Positions 46,302 to 60,700 of a stretch of 64,000 nucleotides of DNA are shown here, piece after piece. The stretch is from assembly GCA_030141605.1 (NCBI GenBank), contig JAQGDQ010000339.1, positions 124,001 through 188,000 on the forward strand. The letters run 5' to 3'. The notes beneath the pieces were generated by a model. That model had not been told where the DNA came from. It made no database searches and saw nothing but the letters and a program-made list of their open reading frames with translations. The DNA comes from Tubiluchus corallicola (taxonomy: Eukaryota; Priapulida; Priapulimorpha; Priapulimorphida; Tubiluchidae). A program made the position numbers and the translations under genes. Every line of letters begins with the position of its first letter. The first letter of the stretch is position 1.

Positions 46302-46314
46302 TCTGATTGTCTAG

Positions 46315-46481
46315 CTATTAAAAAGATGAAAGTAGACATAAACGATTACAGTTGTTTAAAAGCAAAGAAAAGGCAATTTTAAAGTAGTACGGCCTAAAAA
46401 AATTTCCACACAATTATTATATACTATACTAATACTTATAGTATTACTCAAAATTATATACTTATTTAGCATTACGCTTAC
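46315..46481 (-). other. candidate 5'UTR intron of MZT1
   Basis: On the minus strand AAGCAG|GTAAGC (donor at 46481) and TTTTTAATAG|CTAGAC (acceptor at 46315) would remove 167 bp and leave a 13 nt leader to the MZT1 ATG. The donor and most of the intron lie in an R1 repeat copy. Confidence 0.45.
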
Positions 46482-46890
46482 CTGCTTGAAGGAGTTATGT
46501 AACTGCAAGAAAAAATTCTTAGCAATTTAAAGTATTCAAGTCAAATGGCCATAGTTTCACCTTCCCAGTGTGCACCACTGTCTCATCAAAAAACAGATTT
46601 TTAATCTTACTGACTATATAAAGCAATTTAGCCTTTTACTTAATTAGCAAAGAGTGTGTTACGAATGCTCTGATTATAATTTCAAACTTTACAAAATGTT
46701 ATTTAAACTTTTTTGAAACGACTTACTGTCAAAGTGGCTGCACCTAACGGTCATCATGGGAGTTTAAATCTACAAGTTTTATACAGCGTTACTGCTAATA
46801 GAAGCTCTATGCACAAATAGGCCCTAAGCGATAAATTTCAAAACAAATTTTTACAGTTTTATATAAATAAAAGGTTTTCTTGTGCTTTGT
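46325..46890 (-). repeat. dispersed repeat R1, copy 4, inverted, upstream of MZT1
   Basis: The reverse complement carries the R1 blocks: AAAGCACAAGAAAACC, GCAGTAACGCTGTATAAAAC, GGTGCACACTGGGAAGGTGA and AAGCAGGTAAGCGTAATG, then GTGTGGAAATTTTTTTAGGC, as in copy 2 in tetraspanin intron 5. Confidence 0.72.
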
Positions 46891-47314
46891 GCAAGAAATA
46901 AACTTGTGAGTTTAGTTTGAAAACTTTATAAATTATTTTTATTCCTCTGTATTTAGTTTATTTATTTGCAATTTGTGAAAACAAAATTTATGTACAGTAA
47001 AAGTGCTGAGACAACAAGTGTACAGAAGGCATAATAATAAGCATTTGAGAGATTTATACTGCTAAGTCAAATGGACACACAACAGAATATTGGGCTTGTC
47101 AGATCTTTATAAAATTAATAACACATTATTTCAGAACTCACTGTCGTACAGTTACAGCAAATACTCATTTACGGAAATCAACTTACAGAGTCCCTTGGTA
47201 CACACAATAAAAACAATGGTTATAGTAGAGTTAATATTAAAATGAAGTCGAGAATTTAAACATTTTGTTTTTTTATATATTATTTCTATTTAATAAGAAA
47301 CTTATTTAATGCAC

Positions 47315-47690
47315 AAGAAAACCCTCAACTTACATACTGCCTTTTTGCATGCACAGCAAGCATGGGCAGTAACGCTCTATAAAACTTGTAAATTTAAACT
47401 CTCGCGATGACCACAAAGCATTCGTAGCACACACGTTACTAACTAAGTAAAATTTTAAATTACTGTATCTTGTCAAAAAGACATTTTTGATTAGTGAGTG
47501 GCGCACCTTGGAGGTGAGTCAATGACATTTTACCAATTGGCATAAGCATTTTAAATTATTTATTTCTAGTTACATGTTTAAGTTTTTCCAGCAGGTAAGC
47601 AAAATGTTAATTAACATAGATTTGCATGGAGTTTTTTGAATTTAACATTGTCTCTTCTTCTCCTGATTTACATTTGCGTAGGTAGGTTAT
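47315..47690 (+). repeat. dispersed repeat R1, copy 3
   Basis: Contains AATGCACAAGAAAACCCTC, GGGCAGTAACGCTCTATAAAAC, GTGAGTGGCGCACCTTGGAG and CCAGCAGGTAAGCAAAATG, then GGAGTTTTTTGAATTT and a pyrimidine-rich end, in the same order as the other copies. Confidence 0.75.
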
Positions 47691-48963
47691 TACGTCATGT
47701 AATGGCGACTTTGCAACAGTATTGCGGCAGACTAAAATGAAAACAAACAAAAATTCCTTTCAACGCGAGTATGATATATGAATAAAAATGCTGTAAAGTA
47801 ATATAATTTTTAAGGCGATTTTTCTGAAACCTAGTTTAGGTACCTCTTTTCCAGTCCTTTACCACTAACACTTAACAGTTAGCTGTTCTGGTTGAAAAAT
47901 AAAATCCAGAACTGATATTCACGTAGTTACAGAGTGTAAGGTTGTTGTCATCTTTACAGTCTCCAGGACATTATCCCTCATTAAAATCATTTAGTATATA
48001 ATAGGGTACGATATTTAAGGCAAACAGAATAATTAATTTATTTAGTGCAATAACGCAACACAAATTCTTATGAATCTTATCAGAGTGTTAACTCCACGCC
48101 ACATTTTTCACAGCCAGTAGTACGTCCCGTAAAACTGTACAACAACCAACGCAAAGTCTTCCATTTTAAGAAATAAAAACTGTTTTCCGTGCGGAACTTA
48201 TTATGGGAAACACAAACTTAGTAGAAGTCTTAAACAATGTACTTCGTTTTGGCAAGTTTTCACGCATTCTCAACAATATACCTCTTACTGATTATATTAG
48301 TCTTTTTACTAACTCAGTTGGCCACAGCAGCCCGCAATGTTAATAATTATTACAACTTGGTGATTATTAATAATAATCTACAACTCTGCATACTGGTTAA
48401 GGTTAATCCATCCACAATAGAGCAGAAAATGATGAAACTGCCATAATATGATCACCAGGCCCGACAAACCAATCTAACTTGTTTAAAATTTCTGCCTACT
48501 TTTAGGACCGTGTCTTATAATCAATAAAAGGAGTACTTACTACTTAGCAGTCAGCAGTACTATTAAAGTACCGAATGCACAGTATTAATACTTTAGCAGT
48601 GAGTCAATTCATTGCTTATAATAATGGCAATAATCAAGGACCTGTAAAGCTTTTAATTTGGTACTAATTAATTGCAACTGTGGTAAAACACAATCATAAC
48701 CTTAAACTGAGCTAAGTGATTATACACTAAGCGGGCAACTAAGACACACAAGCACTACAATTCACCAACTGTTAGAATCATGAGCAGACTTCATGAGCAG
48801 AGTGACAGTGAAATAATACCTGAGAATTAAGTTGAACATCAGTCTGACATTTGTTTCTAGGAGAGATAAATTGTAAGACATCATGCTAATAAAAAATATA
48901 ATAATAGCGCACGTTTAAGGTTATGCAGCATATACATGAAGAGCGGATACACTATGTATGCGT
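47691..48963 (+). other. intergenic, nothing recognised
   Basis: No gene or repeat boundary seen. A 69-codon hydrophobic ORF at 48237 has no family features. Confidence 0.5.
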
Positions 48964-48965
48964 TA

Positions 48966-49383
48966 GGGGTGAGCATCGAACGTTCGAGTTCGAACGTTCG
49001 AATCGAATTCGAACGAGTTTTTTTAGTTCGAACTCGATTCGAATCCAAAACTTATAAATTCGAATAATTCAGCACTTCAATCACACATGTTCTTTATCAC
49101 TAAAACGATTGAAACATCATGCAATTAGCATAATTTTGCTGTGATTTCTGCACACAATTTTGAAGAAATTACTAGTCGTTTTATTGCAGAACAAAATCTA
49201 GTGATATGCATGATCTTTGTAAGACTAATTTTTGCTGGTGGTTCGAAAACTTCTTCGAAAATTTTTCGATCTCAATTCGAATTCGGTTCGAATTCGAAAC
49301 ACTGAAGTTCGATTCGATTCGAATTCGAAAGTCACAAATTCGGTTCGATTCGAACTCGCTTTTTGATAGAGAATGCTCACCCC
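48966..49383 (+). mobile_element. fold-back MITE with TTCGAA-rich arms, copy 1
   Basis: The termini GGGGTGAGCAT and (reverse complement) GGGGTGAGCAT are inverted, with TA on each side. The arms are built of repeated GAACGTTCGA and TCGAATTCGAAC blocks that can pair into a long stem. The middle (about 200 bp, with CATTTATCACT-like and TTTTTGCTGGTGGTTCGAA blocks) is shared with 55824-56220 in the opposite sense. Confidence 0.88.
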
Positions 49384-49709
49384 TAGTATACGTACATAGT
49401 TTACACATAATATTAATCTAATGAGGATGTTTTATTTTATTTATATATTGTTTTATTTCTTTTTTACTGTGCACAGCTTTTTTGATTTGTATTTTCGGAT
49501 TATGAACCACCATTTTGGTCTAATTTTGTTTGGAAGAAGAGTATTGAAAATGGAAACGACCAAGCATGAAGTGATCGCGATTTCAAAGTGATTTTACTTT
49601 ACAGAAGGCACTTATTACACTTTTATTACTAAATCCTAATATTTTCCACGAACATTAAAATTGGTTTAACCACCTGGAGGGCTTAGCCTTTCCTTTAATG
49701 GCATATTAT

Positions 49710-50270
49710 TTCAGGTTTTTATTTTTCTATTATAATTTCAACAAGTTTACATCAGTTAAACGTCTTTATTATATAAATAATGAATTTATGTAATAAATTT
49801 AAATAAGTTTACATAAAAAGCAGATTACACATTTTCACTCAGAAGATTAAACAATGGGCATTTTCCCCGAATGTTCAAGATTTCAAATGAATGATAAAAT
49901 ATTATGAAATCAATAATTGCATAATATTTCAAAGTTTAAAAGCCTCACCATCTATATAATAATTATTATTAAAATGGCTTTCGTTATTCTCAAATAACCA
50001 CCTTGTCACAGACAGGGGTTTGCAAAAAACGTAGATTGTTTTGACCTATTATTAACAAGTCCGATAAAAAGTATGCGTGTTCTTGGAACAACCGCTTTCT
50101 TATAGCAGCTGGATTAATAACTACATGTGGTGTACTAATATCCAATTCAGACCTGTACGGTAGCGACAGCATCCTTATCTTAAGTGCGGCTAAAGCGCGC
50201 GAAAATATTAAATTTTGTCTGTTAGTCACACCCTAGTCAGGACTAGCTTAGGCGCGACTACTCTAACGGA
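49710..50270 (+). repeat. dispersed repeat R10, copy a
   Basis: Shares TTTTTATTTTTCT, GCAGATTACACATTTT, CACCTTGTCACAGACA, TTTGCAAAAAA and CCTAGTCAGGACTAGCTTAG with copies b and c. It lacks the terminal AAT run. Confidence 0.8.
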
Positions 50271-50494
50271 ACAAGCGCCAGAGAATGTTGTGTATGCAAA
50301 ATATACTTTAACGTAATTGTAAATGACTATAAATTATTATAGATTGTGGGAGATTAGCACTCACTTTTTAACTGACAGCTGTCTGCTGTAGTTTTGCATA
50401 CTTTTAGCCTTGATAATGCACACCTTGCTTAATATACACCAGTTAATATTGAAGCTTCTCCGAATTATTAAGAATATAAATTTAAAATAAATAA

Positions 50495-51850
<1,356 letters not shown>

Positions 51851-53340
51851 AATAAGAGCAATAACAAAAACATCATCATCATCATCATCTGTCGGGAAAT
51901 CGCATATATATTTCCCGAAGATAAATTTAATTTTGTGCGTCCATAAAATCGCCCCTAAATTCTCTAGCATTTTTTTCTAATTAATGAACTTTCCTTTAAC
52001 ATAGCCTTGAATGTTAAACTTAGATTTGCCCTTAGAATAGCTCTGTATGTGGGTAGTTCCAGATCATACTAGTATGTTTTGCATGAAGCCCACTATTTAG
52101 CTTAATTTATGAAGGAATGTTTAAGGCCGCTCGACATGAGCAGCCAGAACGACTCTCTTAGCTTTCACTGGCTAATAGAGCAAGTTCCTCTATAGAGGCC
52201 TATAGTACTAAATTATAGTGCACCTAAATTGAATTTATGTTATGCCTTATAAGGTGATTATTGTGCTTTAGTGCATTGTGCTACTTGTGATAATATGCTA
52301 TTCATGTAATTGGTAATATGTAAGTAAACATTTATGATAGTTAACTAACACGATATATTTGTAATGTGAGGATCAAACTATAGCTTTTGAAGTCTGTATT
52401 ATCAATTAATTGAATGAAATAATTATTTGTTTTGTTTTGGCCACATTTTAATCAAATCTTGTGTGTTTTTTGTTGTAGGTTTGTGAACATTTGAAATAGG
52501 AAGTACGAATGACTAAATAAAATGATTAAACGTTCAAAGTAGTGAGACACAAGCAATTAAAGAAATAGATATCGAGGTTTACATTGAAAATGGATAATCG
52601 CATAACCTTATCTTAACGGCAATAATAAAAATATTTATGACAGTTTCAGTCCTGTACAGATAGATCACCAGGTTAGCGTACCATAGGTTTCTCCCCTGAG
52701 TTTTATTAACATAAAAATCATATACAATAAAACGAATTTTCGATATGATCTATGGTCCCTCATTCAATCCCGGGTTTCGGAAACATATCGAAAATTTTTA
52801 TTTATTTTTATTAATATAAAAATCGTATACAATAAAACAAATTTTCGATATCTTCATCATCTACTGTATCATCAGCACCACAACCACCAGCAGTAGTATA
52901 TAGTAGTAGCAGCAGGGAAACTAAAGCAGTAGCAGCAAAGCAGCAGCAGCAGGCAATGACGACGACAACAACAAAAACAACAACGACTTCTAGGTAAAGA
53001 AATTGGTTAAAAAACGAAACTTGAAAAGGTTATGATTCAGCCCAGATTCAAATTCGCTCAGCAACCATTTGTAACGCTGCGCCATTTCATTTTTGTTTTA
53101 TACAATTGGAATACAAATAACACAGTGCTATTTGTTTGTGGCCTGCTTACAGCCAAATTAAATCTAAACAGAATTAAGATAGCCTCTGTCTTAATCCCTT
53201 TCCTTTATCATTAATAATTATGAGAAGAAATGTTAACATCATTATTATTGTCAGCAGCAACATCACAATTTAGACTTGTTTCCATAATGTTACGGTTTCA
53301 TTATGTAACATAATTTTTCCACAATGTCTATACATGGCAT
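51851..53340 (+). other. intergenic, with a CAG/CAA-rich patch at 52860-52990
   Basis: No gene recognised. The patch CACCAGCAGTAGTATATAGT followed by AGCAGCAGGGAAACTAAAGC is duplicated at 54980-55040. AATTTTCGATAT recurs nearby as a short repeat. Confidence 0.5.
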
Positions 53341-53349
53341 AATGGGTGT

Positions 53350-54290
<941 letters not shown>

Positions 54291-54304
54291 CAATAACAAA
54301 ACCA

Positions 54305-54402
54305 TCCTCGGTATCATCATCACCACCATCATCATCATCATCATCATCATCATAACCACCATCACCATCATCGTCATCATTATCATCATCATCAGTAGCA
54401 GT
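54305..54402 (+). repeat. (ATC)n microsatellite
   Basis: About 100 bp of ATC and ACC trinucleotides following R10 copy c. A shorter ATC run follows copy b at 51872. Confidence 0.93.
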
Positions 54403-54964
54403 AGCACAACTGTAGGGGATAAATTTATACTGTCATGTGCTGCTACCTTTTAGGCCTTTATGCCTTGAATGAATTTTAGGCTTAAATTTCTTAGCCTGTA
54501 CTTATATACTCAGAAGATTCAATCTGGTTTTAGGCAGAAGTCAGTAGGACAGTAGACTGTTTCACTTGTTTAGATGTTTGCTATCAGTTTTATACATAAC
54601 TTAGCCAAATTCAATGATTTGATAAATGCTTGGGACCTGTTTCTGCAGTTTTCTGATGCCTTTAAGTTTAAATGCCAGGGCTGGCCAATATACGCAAGTT
54701 TAATATTAATATTATAATTTTTTTTTGATTACTTAAAAGAGAAATTTAATTTTTATTTCATACAGCATTTTTTGCTTTACAATTGTTGTAATTTGCAAAA
54801 ATTTTGTAATTCATACCTAAATGATTTAATATTTTGAGTTAGTTCCTATTTTATAATAATCTCGTATAATCACCTCAATTTGCAAAATGCTTTGTTTTAT
54901 TTTCTCAGAATGAATAACCGTTGTCAAGCCAAGGCGGAATTTGAAGTTTTGTTTGGGACATTCC

Positions 54965-55078
54965 GTCAGCTACAAACATCAACACCACCAGCAGTAGTAT
55001 GATAGTAGTGGCAGCAGGGAAACTAAAGCAATAGCAGCAGAACAGAAGCAGCAGCAGCAGTAGCAGTAGCAGTAGCAG

Positions 55079-55141
<63 letters not shown>

Positions 55142-55195
55142 TAGCAGTAGTAACAGCAGCAGCAGCAGTAGCAGTAGCAGCAGCAACAGCGTCCT
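54965..55195 (+). repeat. CAG-repeat block, partly duplicated from 52860
   Basis: Begins with CACCAGCAGTAGTATGATAG, as at 52880, and expands into an AGC/CAG run with a pure tract of about 60 bp at 55080-55140. Poly-Cys, poly-Leu and poly-Ala ORFs on the minus strand are artefacts. Confidence 0.93.
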
Positions 55196-55499
55196 AGGAA
55201 CTGATCGCGTTTCATAAAAACTAAAATGTAGCTTCTGCTCTCAAGCTTCAAACCAGGAAACAACTTTTACTTACAACAAAAAAGGGTTAGCGCACCACAG
55301 GCAGTTATTAGTTGGTCTTATTAATAAGAACTAAGTTTGTCTGTGCAATATATAGTAGAATTGATTCTAGCCTATTATTTTGTTTATGCTAGAATTTTTT
55401 CAACCACTTGTCTGTGACGTCGTGGTTGCTAGACAAATAAAAAACCAATGTTGCTGCTTATTTTTTATTAAGTTTAATTGATTAAGTAGGTACACTGTG

Positions 55500-55610
55500 A
55501 AAAATCATACATAAAATTAAACCATCGGCGCTTTGCCCGAATTGTTTACCATTTCTAATGAATGACGAAACCTGTCAAGCTTGTAATTACTACGGTATGA
55601 ACCCGAATAA
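55500..55610 (+). repeat. dispersed repeat R10, partial copy d
   Basis: AAATTAAACCATCGGCGCTTTG followed by TTCTAATGAATGACGAAACC lines up with the corresponding block of copies b and c. Confidence 0.5.
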
Positions 55611-55823
55611 GCAACAAAAATGGGTAACGAAAAATAATAAAAGTATAATGCGCAAGACGATAATAAATGTGTCTCTAAAATTAGACTGCACTAGTTGTCG
55701 CATAAGTTTCATTATCATCAGTATCAACTTGATATTTTGTGCTTGATTCTGAAATTTGCATAATTCCTGCATGTTATTTTTCCGGTAAGATAAGATAAAA
55801 AAAGATAAAATTTATTTAAAGTA

Positions 55824-56220
55824 GGGGTGAGAATTCTCTGCTAGGAATCGAATTCGAATCGAATTTGTGACTTGCGAACTCGAATCGAACCGAATTTCAG
55901 TATTTCGAATTCGAATCGAATTCGTATTGAGATCGAAAGATTTTCGAACCACCAGCAAAAATTAGTCTTACAAAGATTATGTATATCACTCGATTTTGTT
56001 CTGCAGTAAAACCACTAATAATTTGTTTTAAATTGTGAAAAGAAATCACAGCTAAATTTATGCTAATTGCAATTGTTTCGATCGTTTTAATGATAGAGAA
56101 CGTATGTGACTGAAGTGTTAATTATTCGATTCTATAGTTTTAGGTTCGAATCAAATTTGAACTAAAAATTCGTTCGAGTGGAATTCGAAAGTTTGAACTC
56201 GAACGTTCGATGCTCACCCC
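55824..56220 (-). mobile_element. fold-back MITE, copy 2, opposite orientation
   Basis: TA-flanked (55822-55823 and 56221-56222) with ends GGGGTGAG and (reverse complement) GGGGTGAGCATCGAACGTTC. Arms of GAATCGAATTCGAA and GAACTCGAACGTTCGA. The middle is the reverse complement of that in copy 1. Confidence 0.88.
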
Positions 56221-56222
56221 TA

Positions 56223-57005
56223 ATCCTTTACATCCATAACATGAGCTGTTAGCTCTTTATAGACAATATTATAATAATTTACTGCTCAATCTAAAACTCA
56301 TCCTGCCTAAAATATAAACTAGTCTAAAATTACTTGCAGACACTTTGAGACAGTAGAAACCACATTCTTCACAAGAGAAAAAATAAATACAAAATTAGTA
56401 AAATATTCAAATTACACAAATTCAGCATAAAACCTAAATTAATTAGTAATAATAACATGTGCATTAAAAGCTTTTAAAATTTTTGATTAAACTTCATAAA
56501 ATCAAAGTAATGTTGCGAGAGAATTGTATGAGAACTAGTGGGTGAGTAGGAAAATATTATTTTTGAGAATTAATTGTGACAAATGATTTTTGTTTTTTCT
56601 AAATCAGTATGTTACGTAGTATTCCAGAAAAATACCCCCATGAATTGCCCTAGGGGAAAATTTTTTAGGACCAACAGAAATTTAGACAGTTCTACACAGC
56701 ATTAGCGTTAGCAACCACATCTTTGCTGACCTTTTTATGAGCATTTAATGCAGTCTAAACTAGGTTACCATATGGCTAATAATATAAAATGTTATTTTCC
56801 TGATTTAGTTGCCATGGTTGCTATTTATCTTAGCAACAGCATTGATTACCAGGTTAGATTGAAAAAAAAAACGTTTGGAAAACAGCGATTTTCATTATTA
56901 CACGTACTGACATCAAATCTTAACACATAGAAAAGGTAGCAGTTGCCATAGTAACGATGCAAAAATTGTTTACCTTAGCAACTTAGTAGAAACAACTGTA
57001 ATAGG
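56223..57005 (+). other. intergenic, nothing recognised
   Basis: AT-rich, with no supported ORF or repeat boundary. Confidence 0.5.
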
Positions 57006-57009
57006 CGGC

Positions 57010-57520
57010 GTTAACTAGCAAGAAATTAAATCTTAACGTAAGACTTCGATTATTTAATGCTTACGTTACCAGCGTATTTATGTACAACAGTGAAACTTGG
57101 AGTTTAACGATTACTCAAGAAAAAGAGATAGACACATTTTATAGAAGTTTCCTTAGGAAAGTTTTACAGATAAGATGGCCATACATGAACAAAATTGAAG
57201 ATTTATAGACCAGAACAAAAGAAATTTATTGGAGTTCAAAAGTCAAGATCCGAAGATTAAGAGGCTAGGACATCTTTTAAGATTACCAAATGAAGAACCA
57301 GTAAGAATCGCCTTAAAAGAAGCCTTAAGAACTTGTAAAAAACCACCTGGTAAACCTAAAACAACTTGGATAGCTAACACAAATAAAGATGTTCAACAAC
57401 TTCAACCAAATCTATCTTCAAGAGAAGAATTTACGCTGTTAACTGCAGATAGAAGAGGGTGGAATACTCTAATCAATGTTGATACCTCGATGCCTACAAC
57501 ACGTGGAATGAGATTGTGAA
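57010..57520 (+). mobile_element. RTE-like LINE 3' remnant
   Basis: The plus strand reads LRLFNAYVTSVFMYNSETWS, a typical RT C-terminal sequence, then LRKVLQIRWPYMNKI. After a stop it continues with IKRLGHLLRLPNEEPVRIA and CKKPPGKPKTTWI, the usual RTE/craTC-type C-terminal region, ending at TGA 57519. The rest of the element is missing. Confidence 0.8.
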
Positions 57521-57798
57521 GAAAGAAATATTCCCAAACGTTGTTCTGCTACTATGTTAAGTGTTGCATGCGTTATGTAGAAAATCAAGTATTTGTGGTC
57601 GCTGCTGTTAGATGGCACCATAATAAAGGCAATGGCGACTTCCAGCAAACAAGTTATTTTGTAAATTCTGAAACTGATACTGTAGTTGGGTTTGGGATGA
57701 GAGTGAGATTGAGTTACTTATTGTTCATAGTTGTTGTTTTTTAATAATGTTTTTTAACCACACTAATAATAAATTCTGTGTAATATTCAGTGAGCATT

Positions 57799-60700
57799 AT
57801 GGCATCGTGCTCAAAAATCCTGCCAACTTTATTAAGGCAAAGCTTTTACTCTCTTTATGGTTATAGAAGTTGCAGAGATTTACGTAAGCTCGAGCTTACA
57901 GTTAATAGGTAAGTTTTTGGAAAAACTTTAGCAGAGCAGTCATGTTATTGTAAAATACTAACTATTAATATTATTGTTACCGTGGATACGCTCGATCCGC
58001 TGCACCACCAGTGGCGAGCCAACAGATATCAATAAAAAGTGTCTGTTTGCGAGATCAATGACACGATCAACTTGTTTTACAAATCACACCAAATATCTTT
58101 TACGTCAACTTGCCTTTACTGTTCATTCGTCTTTAATTATAATTTTAGTTTCAACAGCTCGTTAACATACATCCTAGTCAGCAGTAATTTATCTTTGTTC
58201 CATTCACTTATATCTTGGGCAGATAAGTCCAACTTGTTGATATACACAGCTTTACATTCAAAAAGATGTCCAGTAGTATCCTCTGCTACCTGGTGTAAAG
58301 AACATTTCAGAAATGTAATAACCCCTTTATAAACAGGTCTTAAATGAATTAGGCAGTACGTAGAGCCCATATGTTTTCCAAACACACATCTGGCCGCTCA
58401 TTTCTAGCAGTAAACTCGTTCGCAATTTCTTCAGGTCGAGAGCGTCTGTTCTATCCATATGTACATGCAAAGTCATGAGATTGTTCAGTCTAGTTTGAGT
58501 CATCGTACTCCGCAAATAAGTTTTTACTCTACGCAGGGCTGAGAATGTCTAGGCACGTATGGCAGAAAAAGTGGTCCGGCCATGGCCGGACCGCCGACTA
58601 CGGCCTTGACGTAGAGCTCATTTTCGTGACATCACGCGTTTAAGCAGTACTGTAACACTTACGCAAACATGCTTGACGCGCAATGGAAGATGCCTACCAT
58701 TGTGCAAACTGTGGTTAATTTTCTCATGTAATCAATAGCTGTGTTCAGTTGCCGTTAATTAACTTTCTAAGCTAATTATTCAAATATAAGAAACAATTGC
58801 TAACTTTTATTGGCAAGAAAGGTGTATTTTGGACAGTAAATGAAAAGGCGATTGAGTCTAAACAATCGTCCAATTTTCCTTTAATAAAATTATAACTTAA
58901 TGTTTCCAAATTGCTTTTTTATCTTTTTTCCTTCTATTGTTGCTCTTTTAATTATTATTTTAGATATTTTACAACCACAATGCCAGCTTGTGCGAACTCC
59001 TGGCCGGTCAAGTACGTTTACATTGAAACCTGTGCTGCCACCTACGCTGCTCACAATCAAGTCGTTCTTGAGAACTTGCGCCAAAATGAAGAAGCCTATG
59101 ATGATGATATCCCATATTGCCCTCTTAATGTGAGCTTTAACGTAGGTTATCTTGACACAGGTAAGTATAGTGAAATGTATGCTTTTAACAAGTTTGTAAT
59201 AAGATTTAAATTTGAGGGTGACTTCATACCTGTAGCCTTGGACATTTAACGAGTAATGAAACAATTAAAATTAAATGCCATGACCTCTGTAACAGTTTAT
59301 AACACTTGCCCGAATAAAACAATCCCATTCAGAAGTCACATTGCCAGGATCGTTGTTAACTCCTTCAGGACTGTAAGAGTTTGCTGCATTTTGCACATTT
59401 GGGTTCATGAAAAACTCTTCTCACTAAGCAGCGATTACGTTATATTTGATAATTTTTGTAGGTTTCTGTTCCTCACACAAGGGATTTTCATGCAGAATTA
59501 ATTATACACGAAATGCATTTGCTTACACTAGAAAAATTAAAAATCAATTTTTGACGAAAAATTGGAAAAAGCTTTCAGTAACTGTAGTGTTTGCACTGTA
59601 ACAATGTACAATATCACTTGTGTGAAATCAGTTAATGCAGAAAATTTCAACTATCCAGACACAACACTCTGTTACACTTTGGCCTCAAGTCTACTGTATT
59701 TTTAAAAATTCCTGGTGACACGACCTTAATTTCTTCTTGGCTGATCTGTTGGCTTTTCCTGGAACTCTGTACAACAGACGGTCCTCTTGCCCTGTAGCAA
59801 CCAGATGATCAATAAAATAGTGTGTACGATCACGCAAGTGTACACCGGACTAAGCTACTCAATAGGCTAAGCTTAGAGTGCCCGAAAAAGGCATGTTGTG
59901 ACACGTATCGTGACATGTATCGTATTGTGAGGATAGTATTGTGATATGTATCACATTGTGAGGATACTATCCTGATATGTATCATATTGTGAAGATAGTA
60001 TATCGTAATATGTATCGTATTGTGACCTAGGTGTATTGTTACGGCCCTAAGTCCTGTCAACTTTGCTTAGTTTCACGAATGTTACTCTTTCATTTGTAGA
60101 AGTGACGTTGCTTATAAAATTTTCAGGAGATGTCAGAAAAGGAAATGAGAAGCCAACAATTCTTATGTTACACGGACTGCCAGGATCTCACAAAATGTTT
60201 ATCCCGATAATAGAAAAACTGGCACCACACGCTCGTGTTATAATTCCAAACTTTCCAGGTAGGTTAGATGTCGTTTTTCCTTAGCTTAACTATTTTAAAC
60301 AAAATTGGTACTAGAAAATAAGTGAAAATGTCTGAATTTGTTTTTACAATAAGTTTTTTTGGTTAAGTAATTAAGAAAAACAAGAAAAATTGTAACAACC
60401 ATTAAAGGAAAACCGGACCCAATCTTAAACTGTAGGTCAAAGCAATCTGCTTCTTAAAATATTGAAAGGAAACATACTATTTTTTCAAAAATGACTTGCG
60501 TGAAAGAATTATTACCAAACAAATACAATTTCATGTTTGTGCCAGTAGGTCTTCGGTTTACATGTATGTATTTCGCCATTTGCTACCTAGACAGGCACTA
60601 GCACCTGCATTTCGGAAGCGTGTTGCACAAAAAACAAGTGCTGTACCTCTCAGTTCAGATGTGTTCGTTTGTGATGAACTACACATGTTCCACAGCTCAT

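Noticed and set aside
48237-48446. 69-codon ORF with a hydrophobic N-terminus
   Set aside because: It looks like a signal or membrane segment only because the DNA is T-rich; no supporting context.
57229-57519. 96-codon ORF as a stand-alone gene
   Set aside because: The GHLLRLP..KPPGKPKTTW pattern is the C-terminus of an RTE-like LINE, continuous with RT sequence upstream.
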